Assembly: GCF_016587415.1 (NCBI RefSeq)
Contig: NZ_BNJI01000001.1
Span: 5,061,501 to 5,125,500, forward strand
Source of the DNA: Ktedonobacter sp. SOSP1-85
GTDB lineage: Bacteria > Chloroflexota > Ktedonobacteria > Ktedonobacterales > Ktedonobacteraceae
Direction of reading: 5' to 3'
Length of the DNA stretch: 64,000 bases
Numbering within the stretch: position 1 is the stretch's first letter; each line of letters begins with the position of its first letter. Positions 51,806 to 60,256 of the stretch are shown in pieces. Below the pieces are notes generated by a model. That model was not told where the DNA came from, did not search any database, and worked only from the letters and a program-made list of their open reading frames with translations. The position numbers were made by a program, and so were the translations under genes.

Positions 51806-53060
51806 ATGATCCTGTGCAAAAAGATCAAACTGGACCTCAGCGAGCAAGACATGGCCACCCTTGAGTTCATGCAAGGCAAATGCAGAGGCCTCTACAATTG
51901 GTGGGTGATGAAACTGCGAGACGGAGAGAAGTGGCGCTTCAACGCCTGCAAGAAGACGCTGGCTGAGAGCCGTGCCTATGATCCTGAACTCAATCAGGTG
52001 TATGGGAAACTGCTTGCCGAAGTCTACTATCGCCTGGATGCAGCCATGCAAGCCTTCTTTCGTCGCCTCGCCAATGGGGAAACGCCGGGCTTTCCTCGCG
52101 TGCGCCCTCGCCATGGGCTTCTTTACCCTCTGTTATCCGGCGATGTATCTCACGCGTGAGGGAAACACCCTCATTCTGCCCACAGGGGGCAAGGGCAAGC
52201 ACAAACAGTATCCCGCTATCCATGCCGCACTCACCGAAGAGCCTCCCGAAGGCTTTCGAGAGGTGGCCATCAGTCGCGATGGCAGGGGAAACTACTACGC
52301 TTCCTTCGGCTATCGACAGCCCGAGCAAGCCAAACGCGACGGTGATACTGTGGCCTTCGATCTGGGCATCAAGACGCTGGCAACGGGCGTCACGGAAGAG
52401 GGCCGCTTCTATCACATCGGTGGGTTCAAAGGCTCGCGTTGGTACAACAAACAGCTTGATACACTGCGCTCCAAACGCAGCAAGTGTAAAAAGAAATCCC
52501 GCCGCTTTCTTCATCTGAGCAAGGTCTATAAGCGCGTATCGCAGAAGAAGCGCAACAAACAGCGCGATAGCCTGCATAAGGCATCGCATCTCATTGCACG
52601 ACGATTGGTTGAGAGAACTGTCGTCGTGGGGGACCTTTCCCAGCGGCAAATGGTCATGAAAGAGCATCAGGAGCGCAAGAAGGCCCTCAATCGGGCGGTC
52701 TACAACGACTGGGGCCTGTACGCCTTTGTCCAGATGCTCACCTACAAATGCCAGGTGTATGGGAAAGAGCTTCACGTTCTAGATGAGCGCAACACCTCCA
52801 AGCAGTGTAGTGGCTGTGGCAATCTGCACGCCATGCCACTGCGCAAGAGGACGTATCGGTGCGCGGAATGCGGACTCGTCATGGATCGAGACGACAATAG
52901 CGCCGTCAACATCTTGATGAGGTTCCTTGCCCGGCGAGGGCCACACACTCAGGCTCGTCCTGAGTGCGGTGTGCTGCAGACGACCCAAAGCGGCGTAGGA
53001 GTCATGGGGGCTTCCCGTGAGGGGCATGTGCAGCAATTGAACCTGTTCGATAGTGTATAA
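51806..53060 (+). pseudogene. tnpB: TnpB gene with one frameshift (copy E)
   Basis: First frame (51806-about 52120): MILCKKIKLDLSEQDMATLE, GLYNWWVMKLRDGEKW, RLANGETPGFPRVRPRH. The protein continues in another frame from about 52118 to 53060: GFFTLCYPAMYL, VAFDLGIKTLATGVTEEGRF (RuvC-I D), RTVVVGDLSQRQMVMKEHQE (position of RuvC-II; here D, not E), CSGCGNLH...CAECGLVMDRDDNSAVNILM (zinc ribbon and RuvC-III D). A single-base change at about 52115 (CGCCATGGGC) separates the parts. It is of the group with 'MDRDxNAAxNI' ends and differs from copies A-D. Probably inactive unless recoded. Confidence 0.8.
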
Positions 53061-53128
53061 ACACATTTGAGTAGGTTTAGAATGGCAGATGATGGACTAG
53101 AATGTACAAAGCTTGAGGAGGCAGTCAG

Positions 53129-54019
53129 ATGGAATTAGCCGAGGAAGTGAAAGAGTTGTTGAGAGAGACGGAAAAAGCGCTCAAAGGCAGTGCCCGCCGC
53201 TTGTTTATGGCACGGACCGTACGAGCATTAGGAGAGGGAGGACAACGTCTAGAAGAACGGGAGTTAGGCTGGAATCGTGGGACGATCCGCAAAGGTCAAC
53301 ATGAACTGGAGCAGGGGATTACCTGTCTTGATGCTTACACCTTGCGAGGCCGCAAGCGGAGTGAAGAGCATCTGCCCAACTTGCTCACCGATATCACCGC
53401 TATTGTAGATGGGCAGAATCAAGCAGACCCGCAGTGCGCGTACCAACCGTTTGTACACACGCCTGACGGCCACAGAAGTGCGCCGCCAGTTGATTGCGCA
53501 AAAAGGCTATCGTGAAGACGAATTACCCACAGCGGAGACGATCTCCACCAAACTCAACGAGCTGGGATATTACCCGAAAAAGGTGGCCAAGAGCCAACCC
53601 CAAAAAAACTGCCCGAAACCGATGCCATCTTCGCCCAGATAAAACAGATGAATGAGGAAGCTGATGCCGACGCGCAAACCTTACGGATCTCGATGGGTGC
53701 GAAAGCTGCGGTCAAGGTTGGTCCTTTTGCGCGGGGAGGCAAGAGTCGCGTCCGAACCAACGCTGCCGATCACGACTTTCAACCAGAGGCGATGGTCACA
53801 CCAGTGGGGATTTTTTTGCCAGCCTCCGATGAATTGTTTCTGTATGCTGTGACCTCCAAAGTGACCAGTGATTGTTTGGTGGATCGTCTCATCGATTGGT
53901 GGGAGAGTGTTCGTGAGCGCTTTCCTCACATCAAGACACTCCTCATCAATTTGGATAATGGACCGGAGAACCACAGTCGGCGCACCCAGTTTATGCAGCG
54001 TCTGCTGGAATTTGTTCAC
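53129..54019 (+). pseudogene. ISAzo13-type transposase gene, 5' part
   Basis: Starts MELAEEVKELLRETEKALKG with GAGGAGGCAG before it. Fragments in different frames: SARRLFMARTVRALGEGGQR, ELGWNRGTIRKGQHELEQGI, then TNRLYTRLTATEVRRQLIAQ, YREDELPTAETISTKLNELG, then MNEEADADAQTLRISMGAKA, VKVGPFARGGKSRVRTNAAD, and LLINLDNGPENHSRRTQFMQ (a DDE aspartate in LDNGPEN). At least two frameshifts plus an inserted TnpB element at 54020 break it. The layout matches ISAzo13-family transposases. Confidence 0.7.
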
Positions 54020-55503
54020 CGAAACCGCCGCAGGATGCCCCTGCCCTTTCAGGCATGGGGAGGAATGCGGCGTTCCTTTGTCGGTGGCTTGGGTGAAAGA
54101 CACCGTAGACAGCTTTTTCATCTGCTCCTTTTCTATTGGCAGGTAGATGAAAACCATGATATACTCTAAAGCATGAAAACGGTGTTAACAGCGAAACTCA
54201 AATTGAATACAACACCCGAGCAATTCAAGGCATTACGTGAGACACAACTGGCATATCGTGATGCTCTCAACTATGTCAGTACATATGCCTTTGAGAATGG
54301 CAAGATGAGTAATGCTGTTCGTCTGCAAGATGGCACGTATGATGAGATTCGCCTCCGTTTTCACCTTCCCTCACAAATGGCCTGTTCTGTTCCTCGCCAA
54401 GTTGGAGCCACTTATAAAGGTTTATGGACAAAGGTGAAGAACAATGCTGCTCATCGTAAGGCAGGTCTCACCAAAAAGCGGTACAAAGGGCTTGATAAGG
54501 CTCCTACGTTTCTCTCCCCCACGTTGACCTACCAGTATAAGAAAGACTACACGTTCAAGAAAGAGCAGCACGTGAGTCTTCTCACTCTTGAGGGACGGGT
54601 CAAGGTTCCCTATATTGGCTATGACAAGCACGTGGCATTGATCCAGCGTGGTACGGAGATAGGTGCATCGAAACTTTGGTATGACAAGCCCAAGAAGCAG
54701 TTTTACCTGCTCGTCACCCTAGAAGTGGAGACGACTGATCCTACCCCAGAAACGCACAAGCAAGTCGTTGGCGTGGATGTGGGGATGCGATACCTTGCCG
54801 TCACGGCGACGATGCAAGGCGATTGCACCTTCCATGCTGACATCTCTACTATTACCAGGTCTCACCACTACGCACGATTGAGAAAGCGTCTGCAAAAGAA
54901 AGGCACTCGTTCCGCGACGAGAAGGCTCGTCGCCATCAGTGGACGAGAGAGACGGTTGAAAGCAAACGCCAATCATGTCGTGAGTAAACGGATTGTTACC
55001 CACTATTCTCAAAGCTTGATTGGACTGGAGCATCTGACAGACATTCGAGAGCGGACCAAACGACGGAAAGGCAAACAAGCCAGTGCCAAACAGCGAAAAG
55101 CCAATCGTACCTTCTCCAAATGGGCTTTTGGTGAGTTGCACGCGATGATCGCCTATAAAGCGCTCTTGCATCAAAGTATGGCAATCAAGGTGGATGCCAA
55201 CTATACCTCGCAGTCTTGCCCCCAATGTGGGCACACCTGCAAAGAGAATCGCCCTCACAAGGGCTTGCTCTTTGTCTGTCAGAATTGTCAGTACACGCTC
55301 CATGCCGATCTGGTTGGCGCGAGGAATATTGCGATGCGAACGCTTCTTATCCGGCAAGACTGGATAGGAACGGGCCTCTTGTCAGTACGCCCTGATGTGT
55401 CGGACGATGAAGCCAAAGCAGCACGCCTGAAAAGGTATGCTGAGTTGCGGTGGAGTTCAGACACAACTCCAAGCCCTCGGCTTTAGCCGTAGGGTACTGA
55501 CTC
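54020..55503 (+). mobile_element. TnpB-only IS605-type element (copy C)
   Basis: 1484 bp. Begins right after TTCAC (54015-54019) and ends GGGTACTGACTC at 55503 (possibly 55504). Left-end hairpin around GCCCCTGCCCTTTCAGGCATGGGG (about 54037-54060), right-end hairpin CCCTCGGCTTTAGCCGTAGGG (about 55473-55494). Almost identical to copy B. It splits the ISAzo13-type transposase gene; joining 54019 to 55504 restores the continuous reading EFVHYHITVRLAYYPP. Confidence 0.8.
54173..55486 (+). CDS. tnpB: TnpB, RNA-guided nuclease (copy C)
   Basis: 437 residues, intact. RuvC-I D in VVGVDVGMRYLAVTATM, RuvC-II E in LIGLEHLTDIRER, zinc ribbon CPQCGHTCKENRPHKGLLFV...CQNCQY and RuvC-III D in LHADLVGARNIAMRT. 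It differs from copy B by scattered substitutions (for example KVPYIGYDKHVALI versus VVPYTGYNKHVALI), so the copies are recent but not identical. Both have the same end sequences and the same TTCAC before the element, which is the likely target-adjacent motif of this nuclease. Confidence 0.9.
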   Translation: MKTVLTAKLKLNTTPEQFKALRETQLAYRDALNYVSTYAFENGKMSNAVRLQDGTYDEIRLRFHLPSQMACSVPRQVGATYKGLWTKVKNNAAHRKAGLTKKRYKGLDKAPTFLSPTLTYQYKKDYTFKKEQHVSLLTLEGRVKVPYIGYDKHVALIQRGTEIGASKLWYDKPKKQFYLLVTLEVETTDPTPETHKQVVGVDVGMRYLAVTATMQGDCTFHADISTITRSHHYARLRKRLQKKGTRSATRRLVAISGRERRLKANANHVVSKRIVTHYSQSLIGLEHLTDIRERTKRRKGKQASAKQRKANRTFSKWAFGELHAMIAYKALLHQSMAIKVDANYTSQSCPQCGHTCKENRPHKGLLFVCQNCQYTLHADLVGARNIAMRTLLIRQDWIGTGLLSVRPDVSDDEAKAARLKRYAELRWSSDTTPSPRL

Positions 55504-55824
55504 TTATCATATCACTGTACGCCTCGCGTATTATCCACCCACCACAGCAAATACAACCCGGTTGAACGCTGTTGGGGCATTCTCGAACAGCACTGGAATG
55601 GTTCCTTGCTCGACTCGGTAGACGCCGTGATCCAGTATGCCAGAACCATGACCTGGAAAAAGAAACATTCGGTGGTCGAATTGGTAACGAGCGTCTATCA
55701 GATCGGCGTCAAACTGACCAAGGAGGCAATGAAAGCAGTGGAAACTCAAGTTCAGCGATTACCTTCTTTGGAAAAATGGTTTGTGGACATCGAGTATCTC
55801 GCACCAGCCATCCGGGATAGTTAA
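55504..55824 (+). pseudogene. ISAzo13-type transposase gene, 3' part
   Basis: Continues the gene cut at 54019: YHITVRLAYYPP, a one-base loss near 55549, then HSKYNPVERCWGILEQHWNG, SLLDSVDAVIQYARTMTWKK, KHSVVELVTSVYQIGVKLTK and IEYLAPAIRDS, stop TAA at 55822. The E in YNPVERCWG is the usual last DDE residue. Frame changes show the gene was already decaying or has decayed since. Confidence 0.75.
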
Positions 55825-55840
55825 TATTTCTTGAGTCCCT

Positions 55841-55899
55841 AAGAGAGGTATGAGCATGGGGATGCGGCATTGGCGCATCCCCATGCTCATACCTCTCTT
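55841..55899. terminator. perfect 26-bp hairpin after transposase remnant
   Basis: Arms 55841-55866 and 55874-55899 are exact reverse complements with a 7-base loop. It lies 17 bases after the transposase stop. Followed by TGTGATATTTTC. Same style as the hairpins at 1103, 40372 and 59142. Confidence 0.6.
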
Positions 55900-56207
55900 G
55901 TGATATTTTCGACAAACTAGTGCGAAATGCTGCTAGAATAACTTGATTTTCTATACGCGACAATTTATACTTTTGAGGTATTCGATCCTTTAGGAGGTTT
56001 CAATCCGAAGTTTAACCTTTAGCATATGTTACGGCGTTTCAGTGTTTAGCCAGAAGCTGAAAACTGATGTAAGCCCTCTGTAGGTTGAAGCTTCTAGATG
56101 GACGAAGAATTTCTCCTGGGATATCGAGGGATGCCAAGTTCTGCCTGATTGCTTATAACCCCTAATACCTCGATACATATAAAAAATCACAAAAAGGGAG
56201 AAAATCT
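55900..56207. other. 308-bp gap before secreted protein gene
   Basis: No gene. It should hold the promoter of the secreted protein at 56208; ATACCTCGATACATATAAAA near 56170-56186 is AT-rich but I cannot assign boxes. A good ribosome binding site (AAAGGGAGAA) lies at the right edge. Confidence 0.3.
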
Positions 56208-57302
56208 GTGGCCTTACACAAAAAAATGCTAAACCTCTCGTCTCTGGGTGTGTTGGTGCTGTCTACACTGCTGGCTTTAAGCATCTCTTTGCTGAGCAAT
56301 GGTTCGGCATTGGCAGCCACCAGCGTGGCGTCAAAGATCGATCCGCGTTTCTACTATTTCCATCATGACCCACCTAAGAACGCTATGAGGAGCAACCATG
56401 TGCCTGCCGCCCTGGCGACATGGACCTCGACGTTCACGGTTGATGGAGTGACCTATCCCTATACCATGGTTGGTACCGACCCCACGCAGGGATCGAAGAC
56501 GACTAAGATTCCGGTCACTATCGTACCCATTAAGACAGTCTTTGGTAAGACTGTGTTTGATGGATCGAAGAAGGTCGACTCAGTTGTGAATTCGCCCCTC
56601 TTCAAAAAAGAGGATTTCCAGACCGGGCATACGCAGTATACCGATGCCATTCAGCGTGCCTCGTTCTGGAAAACGATCCAGAAGTTCAGCCCTAACTATC
56701 ACGTCCTGCTGGACAAACCCAACGTCAAGAAGACCTACACGATTAACGTGGCTCCGGGTCAGGGCGAGCTCGTATCCACGAATACCAACCACGTTTATGG
56801 TAATATCGATGATATCAACTGGTGGGATACACAGATGCAGCAGTTGTTGGGGAAATACAAGGCAACCTCCAACGGCCTGACCATCTTCCTGACCTATGAT
56901 GTGCTCATCGAGCTAGGTGTAGGTGGTTACCACAACGCAACCGGGCAGGGCCTGCCTGGCGACCTGACCTATGCCTGGGCGTCGTACTATGACCAGTACC
57001 TCTACAGTGGCTTCTCGAACACGGGTGCCTTGAGTCACGAGCTGGCCGAGTGGGTCGCTGACCCATACACAACTAATGTTGTTCCAAGCTGGTCGGTGCC
57101 ATCTGAGCCGCAGTATGGGTGCAGCAATGTCCTTGAGGTTGGCGATCCCCTGGTGGGCTTCGTCTTCCACAAGGATGGCTATACTCTCCAGGACGAGGTC
57201 AACTTCTCCTGGTTCTCGCGTCAGAGTCCCTCGATTGGCTACAAGGGGCGCTATACCTACCTGGGGAACAAAGACTTTACGAGCTACTCTGTAAGCTGTT
57301 AG
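56208..57302 (+). CDS. secreted protein with HELAEW metalloprotease-like motif
   Basis: 364 residues from a GTG start (AAAGGGAG upstream). Signal peptide VLVLSTLLALSISLLSNGSA, cleavage after ALA near residue 36. The mature part is beta-rich (WTSTFTVDGVTYPYTMVGTD; KIPVTIVPIKTVFGKTVFDG). Residues about 273-286 read GALSHELAEWVADP: HELxEW-x2-DP, an HE-x-x-x pattern seen in a group of secreted bacterial proteins (also those with 'HELAEWxxDP'), where His277, Glu278 and the Asp could bind zinc. A canonical HExxH is absent, so protease activity is only a guess. It converges on the S53 peptidase, with a terminator between. Confidence 0.65.
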   Translation: MALHKKMLNLSSLGVLVLSTLLALSISLLSNGSALAATSVASKIDPRFYYFHHDPPKNAMRSNHVPAALATWTSTFTVDGVTYPYTMVGTDPTQGSKTTKIPVTIVPIKTVFGKTVFDGSKKVDSVVNSPLFKKEDFQTGHTQYTDAIQRASFWKTIQKFSPNYHVLLDKPNVKKTYTINVAPGQGELVSTNTNHVYGNIDDINWWDTQMQQLLGKYKATSNGLTIFLTYDVLIELGVGGYHNATGQGLPGDLTYAWASYYDQYLYSGFSNTGALSHELAEWVADPYTTNVVPSWSVPSEPQYGCSNVLEVGDPLVGFVFHKDGYTLQDEVNFSWFSRQSPSIGYKGRYTYLGNKDFTSYSVSC

Positions 57303-57400
57303 CATAGTCGCGTTCCTTATTGGGTAGGCGCACAATAATAATCAGGCAGAACGGTAGTTCCCTCACATCTTGCCAGTCAAGGGTCTGGCAGAGAACACAG

Positions 57401-57436
57401 AGAAGCGGAGGACTCATTAGCGAGTCCTCCGCTTCT
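57401..57436. terminator. bidirectional terminator between convergent secreted-protein genes
   Basis: AGAAGCGGAGGACTC (57401-57415) pairs exactly with GAGTCCTCCGCTTCT (57422-57436), loop of six; pairing can extend weakly outward through ACAC and TGTGT. It lies between the genes ending at 57302 (plus) and 57479 (minus). Confidence 0.7.
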
Positions 57437-57478
57437 TTGTGTGGGCCTCTTGCTCTTCTTTTTTATAGGCTTATTGTA

Positions 57479-58876
57479 TTAGCGCAGTGAAGCGATGTTT
57501 GCAGCATTGTTCTCGCCGCAGGAGAATGGCACGATCACGGACAGGAGTTTGGAGACGTCGGGGGTGCCCCAACCGGTTGCCGCATCCCAGCCTTTCGCGG
57601 CGTTGTAGCCAGGAATGGTAACTGTGTTCCCGTTGGCATCCGCATAGGCATAACCGTTATCGCCAACCGTGGTGTCGTGGAAGACCTGCTTGGCAAGCGA
57701 CGTATGTCCGATCAGATAGAAAGCGGGATTGAGGAAGCCCAGGCGATGGTTGGCCTTCTGCGCGCCAAGCGCAGCGATGCCAGCCCACTGAGGAGATCCG
57801 GCGCTGGTTCCACCGAAGATGAAGATACCGCCAGAAATTCCAGACTCGCTCCAGACGGTCAGCACACCACCATTGATGGCGGCATTGTAGGAGACGTCAG
57901 GCTCGCCACGGAAGTTTTTAATTCCCGGGGTGCCATACTGGTAGAACGGCTTGTGGTAGATCGTGCTGAAGCCACCGCCGCCCGCGCTACCAAACTGAGG
58001 CTCATTCCAGACCACCTCACTCTGGTAGGCGCCGGTAACGGGATCAGCGATGAGCTGAGTGCCGCCAACGGAGGTCACCAGGGGATCAGTAGCGGGAGAA
58101 GAGGCGCTCAGGAAGAAGTTGCCAGAGCCATCGCAGCTGGGCTGCGAAGAACCCTGGTCGCCAGCGGAGGCAAAGAGCGTGATGTGTTTCTGTGTCGCCT
58201 CAAAGAAGAGCTGATGCTCTTTCTTGAGCAGCTTGGGGTCGACGCAGGTCTCGCCCTCACCAAAGCTCTGCGAGATCACATCACCCAGGTTGTGGTCAAC
58301 CGCGTAACGGGTCGCGCTGAGGATGTCCTCATCGTTATTGGTTTTGGCCAGGACCAGGTTGATCGTGGCGTCGGGAGCGATAGCATGTGCCCACTCGACA
58401 TCCAGGGAGATCTCACCAGACCAGCCGACCTGGTTGGCATCGTTGGGATCAAAAGGCGTTAGGCCATCAGGAGCGATAATATTGAGGGGCGCATCCTGAA
58501 GACCAAAGGTTTTGTCGAAGAGTTGCAGGTCACTGGCAATCGCCGGAGCGCTAAAGGCGTCGACGATCACAATGCTGCGACCCTTGCCGGTGATACCGGA
58601 ATCAAGAACGGACTGAATGTTATATGCCGTGCGAATCTGCTGTGGTCCGTAGCAGCGAACCGCCGCGGTCGCGGACTGACACCTGAATGTGGGACCATCC
58701 TGTACCTTACCCGCATAGACATGCTGGGGGTGGATGGTGACCGCATTCGGATTGGCGTGTCCAGCTGCGTGTGCCGCCTGGCCCGTGCCTAACGTGAAGC
58801 TAGCTAGCAGGCCGAGCATAGCAGTGGAGGCAAATAACACTCTGGGCATGCGACGAAAAAAGGAATTTTTCGGCAT
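57479..58876 (-). CDS. S53 (sedolisin-type) secreted serine peptidase
   Basis: 465 residues from the ATG at 58876 (GGAGAAC upstream). Signal peptide RVLFASTAMLGLLASFTLGT, cleavage near AHAA. The S53 catalytic set is visible: Glu and Asp in GEISLDVEWAHAIAPDATI (about 150-168), the oxyanion Asp in LFASAGDQGSS (about 235), and the serine in FGGTSAGSPQWAGI (about 361-374). A C-terminal NGYAYADANGNTVTIPGYNA and GWDAATGWGTPDVSKL carry the calcium-binding loop. Only about 60 residues lie between signal peptide and catalytic domain, so the large inhibitory prodomain of most sedolisins is missing or very short. Acts outside the cell, probably at acid pH. Confidence 0.88.
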   Translation of the reverse strand: MPKNSFFRRMPRVLFASTAMLGLLASFTLGTGQAAHAAGHANPNAVTIHPQHVYAGKVQDGPTFRCQSATAAVRCYGPQQIRTAYNIQSVLDSGITGKGRSIVIVDAFSAPAIASDLQLFDKTFGLQDAPLNIIAPDGLTPFDPNDANQVGWSGEISLDVEWAHAIAPDATINLVLAKTNNDEDILSATRYAVDHNLGDVISQSFGEGETCVDPKLLKKEHQLFFEATQKHITLFASAGDQGSSQPSCDGSGNFFLSASSPATDPLVTSVGGTQLIADPVTGAYQSEVVWNEPQFGSAGGGGFSTIYHKPFYQYGTPGIKNFRGEPDVSYNAAINGGVLTVWSESGISGGIFIFGGTSAGSPQWAGIAALGAQKANHRLGFLNPAFYLIGHTSLAKQVFHDTTVGDNGYAYADANGNTVTIPGYNAAKGWDAATGWGTPDVSKLLSVIVPFSCGENNAANIASLR

Positions 58877-59141
58877 AATGTTCTCCAGCTCTAGGAGTCG
58901 TATAAAAAAAAGAGTGAAGAGCAGAAATGGCACCAGGAAGAGTATAGACGTTTGTCTATGTAATTTCAGTGTTTGTCGTGTGTCTAGATGGTTGCTGTTT
59001 GGTGGAGATTCATCGAAATTGGTGGATGTTTTGCTTCATCTGCTCCTCACGGGATATACGGATACGCAGCAGAAGGCATGGTGGGTGGCGTGGGGGATAG
59101 AGTGAGAAATGAGTGAGCAGAAAGTTTGCTTATTGGCTGTT
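58877..59141. other. gap upstream of S53 peptidase
   Basis: No gene is visible. The stretch should carry the minus-strand promoter of the peptidase gene. Nothing else was found. Confidence 0.3.
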
Positions 59142-59206
59142 GCTCGACGCTGCGAAAGCGTGTCTACATTAGTGCCATATGTAGACACGCTTTCGCAGCG
59201 TCGAGC
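59142..59206. terminator. perfect 28-bp hairpin
   Basis: Arms 59142-59169 and 59179-59206 are exact reverse complements, loop of nine bases. It starts 16 bases past the stop of the KdpD-like gene (minus strand) and is the longest perfect stem in the window. No T-run. Confidence 0.65.
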
Positions 59207-59221
59207 TATCACGGTTCAATG

Positions 59222-60142
59222 CTATTGTTCATTAGCTGAGAGAGCTTGCATGCGGAAGTGGGCGCGTTCGATGACCAGGATAGCCTGGTCGAGAAAGGTC
59301 CAGAAGAAGGTGGCCCGCTCTGTATGGCGTCGCTCCTCTTCGTGGAAGAGTTGATCATCGGCCAGCCAGGGGATGGGATGTTTGAGGCGCAGGCAGAGCA
59401 CGCCCAGGACCTGGCTAGGTGTACGCAGCGGGATGAGGCGCAGGATCTGACCTTCCTCCTCGGGGTGCGCGATGGAGGGGAGCGGCTTCTCCAGGCTCGT
59501 CTGCCCCGTGAGCTTGCTGGCGGATGCAAGCTCTGAAGGTGAAAGGGCGAAGTCTTCGATGCTTATTGGGGCCTCCGCCTGGCGCGTGAGGTTGCCCTGT
59601 TTATCGGGGAGAAGCAGGGCGCATGCCTGCACGCCCCAGGGCGCAAAGACTCTGACTATGGACAAGGCAATGCTCTGCAATTGTTCGGGAAGTTGTTCTG
59701 TACTATTAATCACGCGCCCAACTTCATAGAGGATACGTGCTTCGCGTTCGCGTCGCCAGGCCTCCTGGATGCTGCGGCGCATAACACCCGCCAGTTGCCC
59801 GGTCAGCAAGGCTGCCACTAGAAAGACAACAAGCGCCAGCACTTCCTCCCAACGCGAGATAGTCAAGGTGTAGAGAGGAGGAACAAGCCAGAAGTCAAAG
59901 GAGAAGACGGCTACCAGCGCCGCGAGCAGGGCTGCATAGCGGCCTCGCGTACTTGCCAGGGCCAGAATGAGCAGGAGATAGATCACGGAAATGTTCGGGA
60001 TCGTAGGATAGAGGTGGAACACGTAGATGAACGCGGTACATAGCAAGGCTCCGACGATGGCTAGCGCGCTGTCTATAAGGTAGCTTCGCCAGTTTCTCTT
60101 GAGTTGTACGGGGACCTGGGGAATCTGTTGTATAGTACGCAT
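59222..60142 (-). CDS. DUF4118 (KdpD-type membrane domain) plus GAF protein, no kinase
   Basis: 306 residues. Four membrane helices (about 22-112: SALAIVGALLCTAFIYVFHL, ISVIYLLLILALASTRGRYA, ALVAVFSFDFWLVPPLYTLT, EEVLALVVFLVAALLTGQLA) form the DUF4118 sensor domain of KdpD; FDFWLVPP is its signature. A GAF-like domain follows (about 135-295). There is no HisKA or HATPase domain and no N-terminal KdpD/Usp domain, so it is a truncated or specialised sensor and cannot phosphorylate by itself. It lies downstream of kdpC, kdpA and argB on the same strand, which fits a potassium-related role. Confidence 0.8.
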   Translation of the reverse strand: MRTIQQIPQVPVQLKRNWRSYLIDSALAIVGALLCTAFIYVFHLYPTIPNISVIYLLLILALASTRGRYAALLAALVAVFSFDFWLVPPLYTLTISRWEEVLALVVFLVAALLTGQLAGVMRRSIQEAWRREREARILYEVGRVINSTEQLPEQLQSIALSIVRVFAPWGVQACALLLPDKQGNLTRQAEAPISIEDFALSPSELASASKLTGQTSLEKPLPSIAHPEEEGQILRLIPLRTPSQVLGVLCLRLKHPIPWLADDQLFHEEERRHTERATFFWTFLDQAILVIERAHFRMQALSANEQ

Positions 60143-60186
60143 CGCAGCCTCCTCAAGTATATGTATATGCGGTGCATTGCGCTACT

Positions 60187-60244
60187 GACGTACGCGTCTA
60201 CGCTGGGCGCTTACATCTAGCCCGGAGGCGTAGGCGCGTACGTC
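60187..60244. terminator. 17-bp hairpin between argB and KdpD-like gene
   Basis: GACGTACGCGTCTACGC (60187-60203) pairs with GCGTAGGCGCGTACGTC (60228-60244) with one mismatch (G-T in RNA); inner GGGC/GCCC extends it. It starts 13 bases after the argB stop on the minus strand. Confidence 0.55.
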
Positions 60245-60256
60245 GGTAACGCTGAT

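Noticed and set aside
51806..53060. Programmed frameshifting in TnpB copy E
   Set aside because: No slippery heptamer or downstream structure is evident at the junction near 52115, and the RuvC-II acidic residue is also atypical; decay is simpler.
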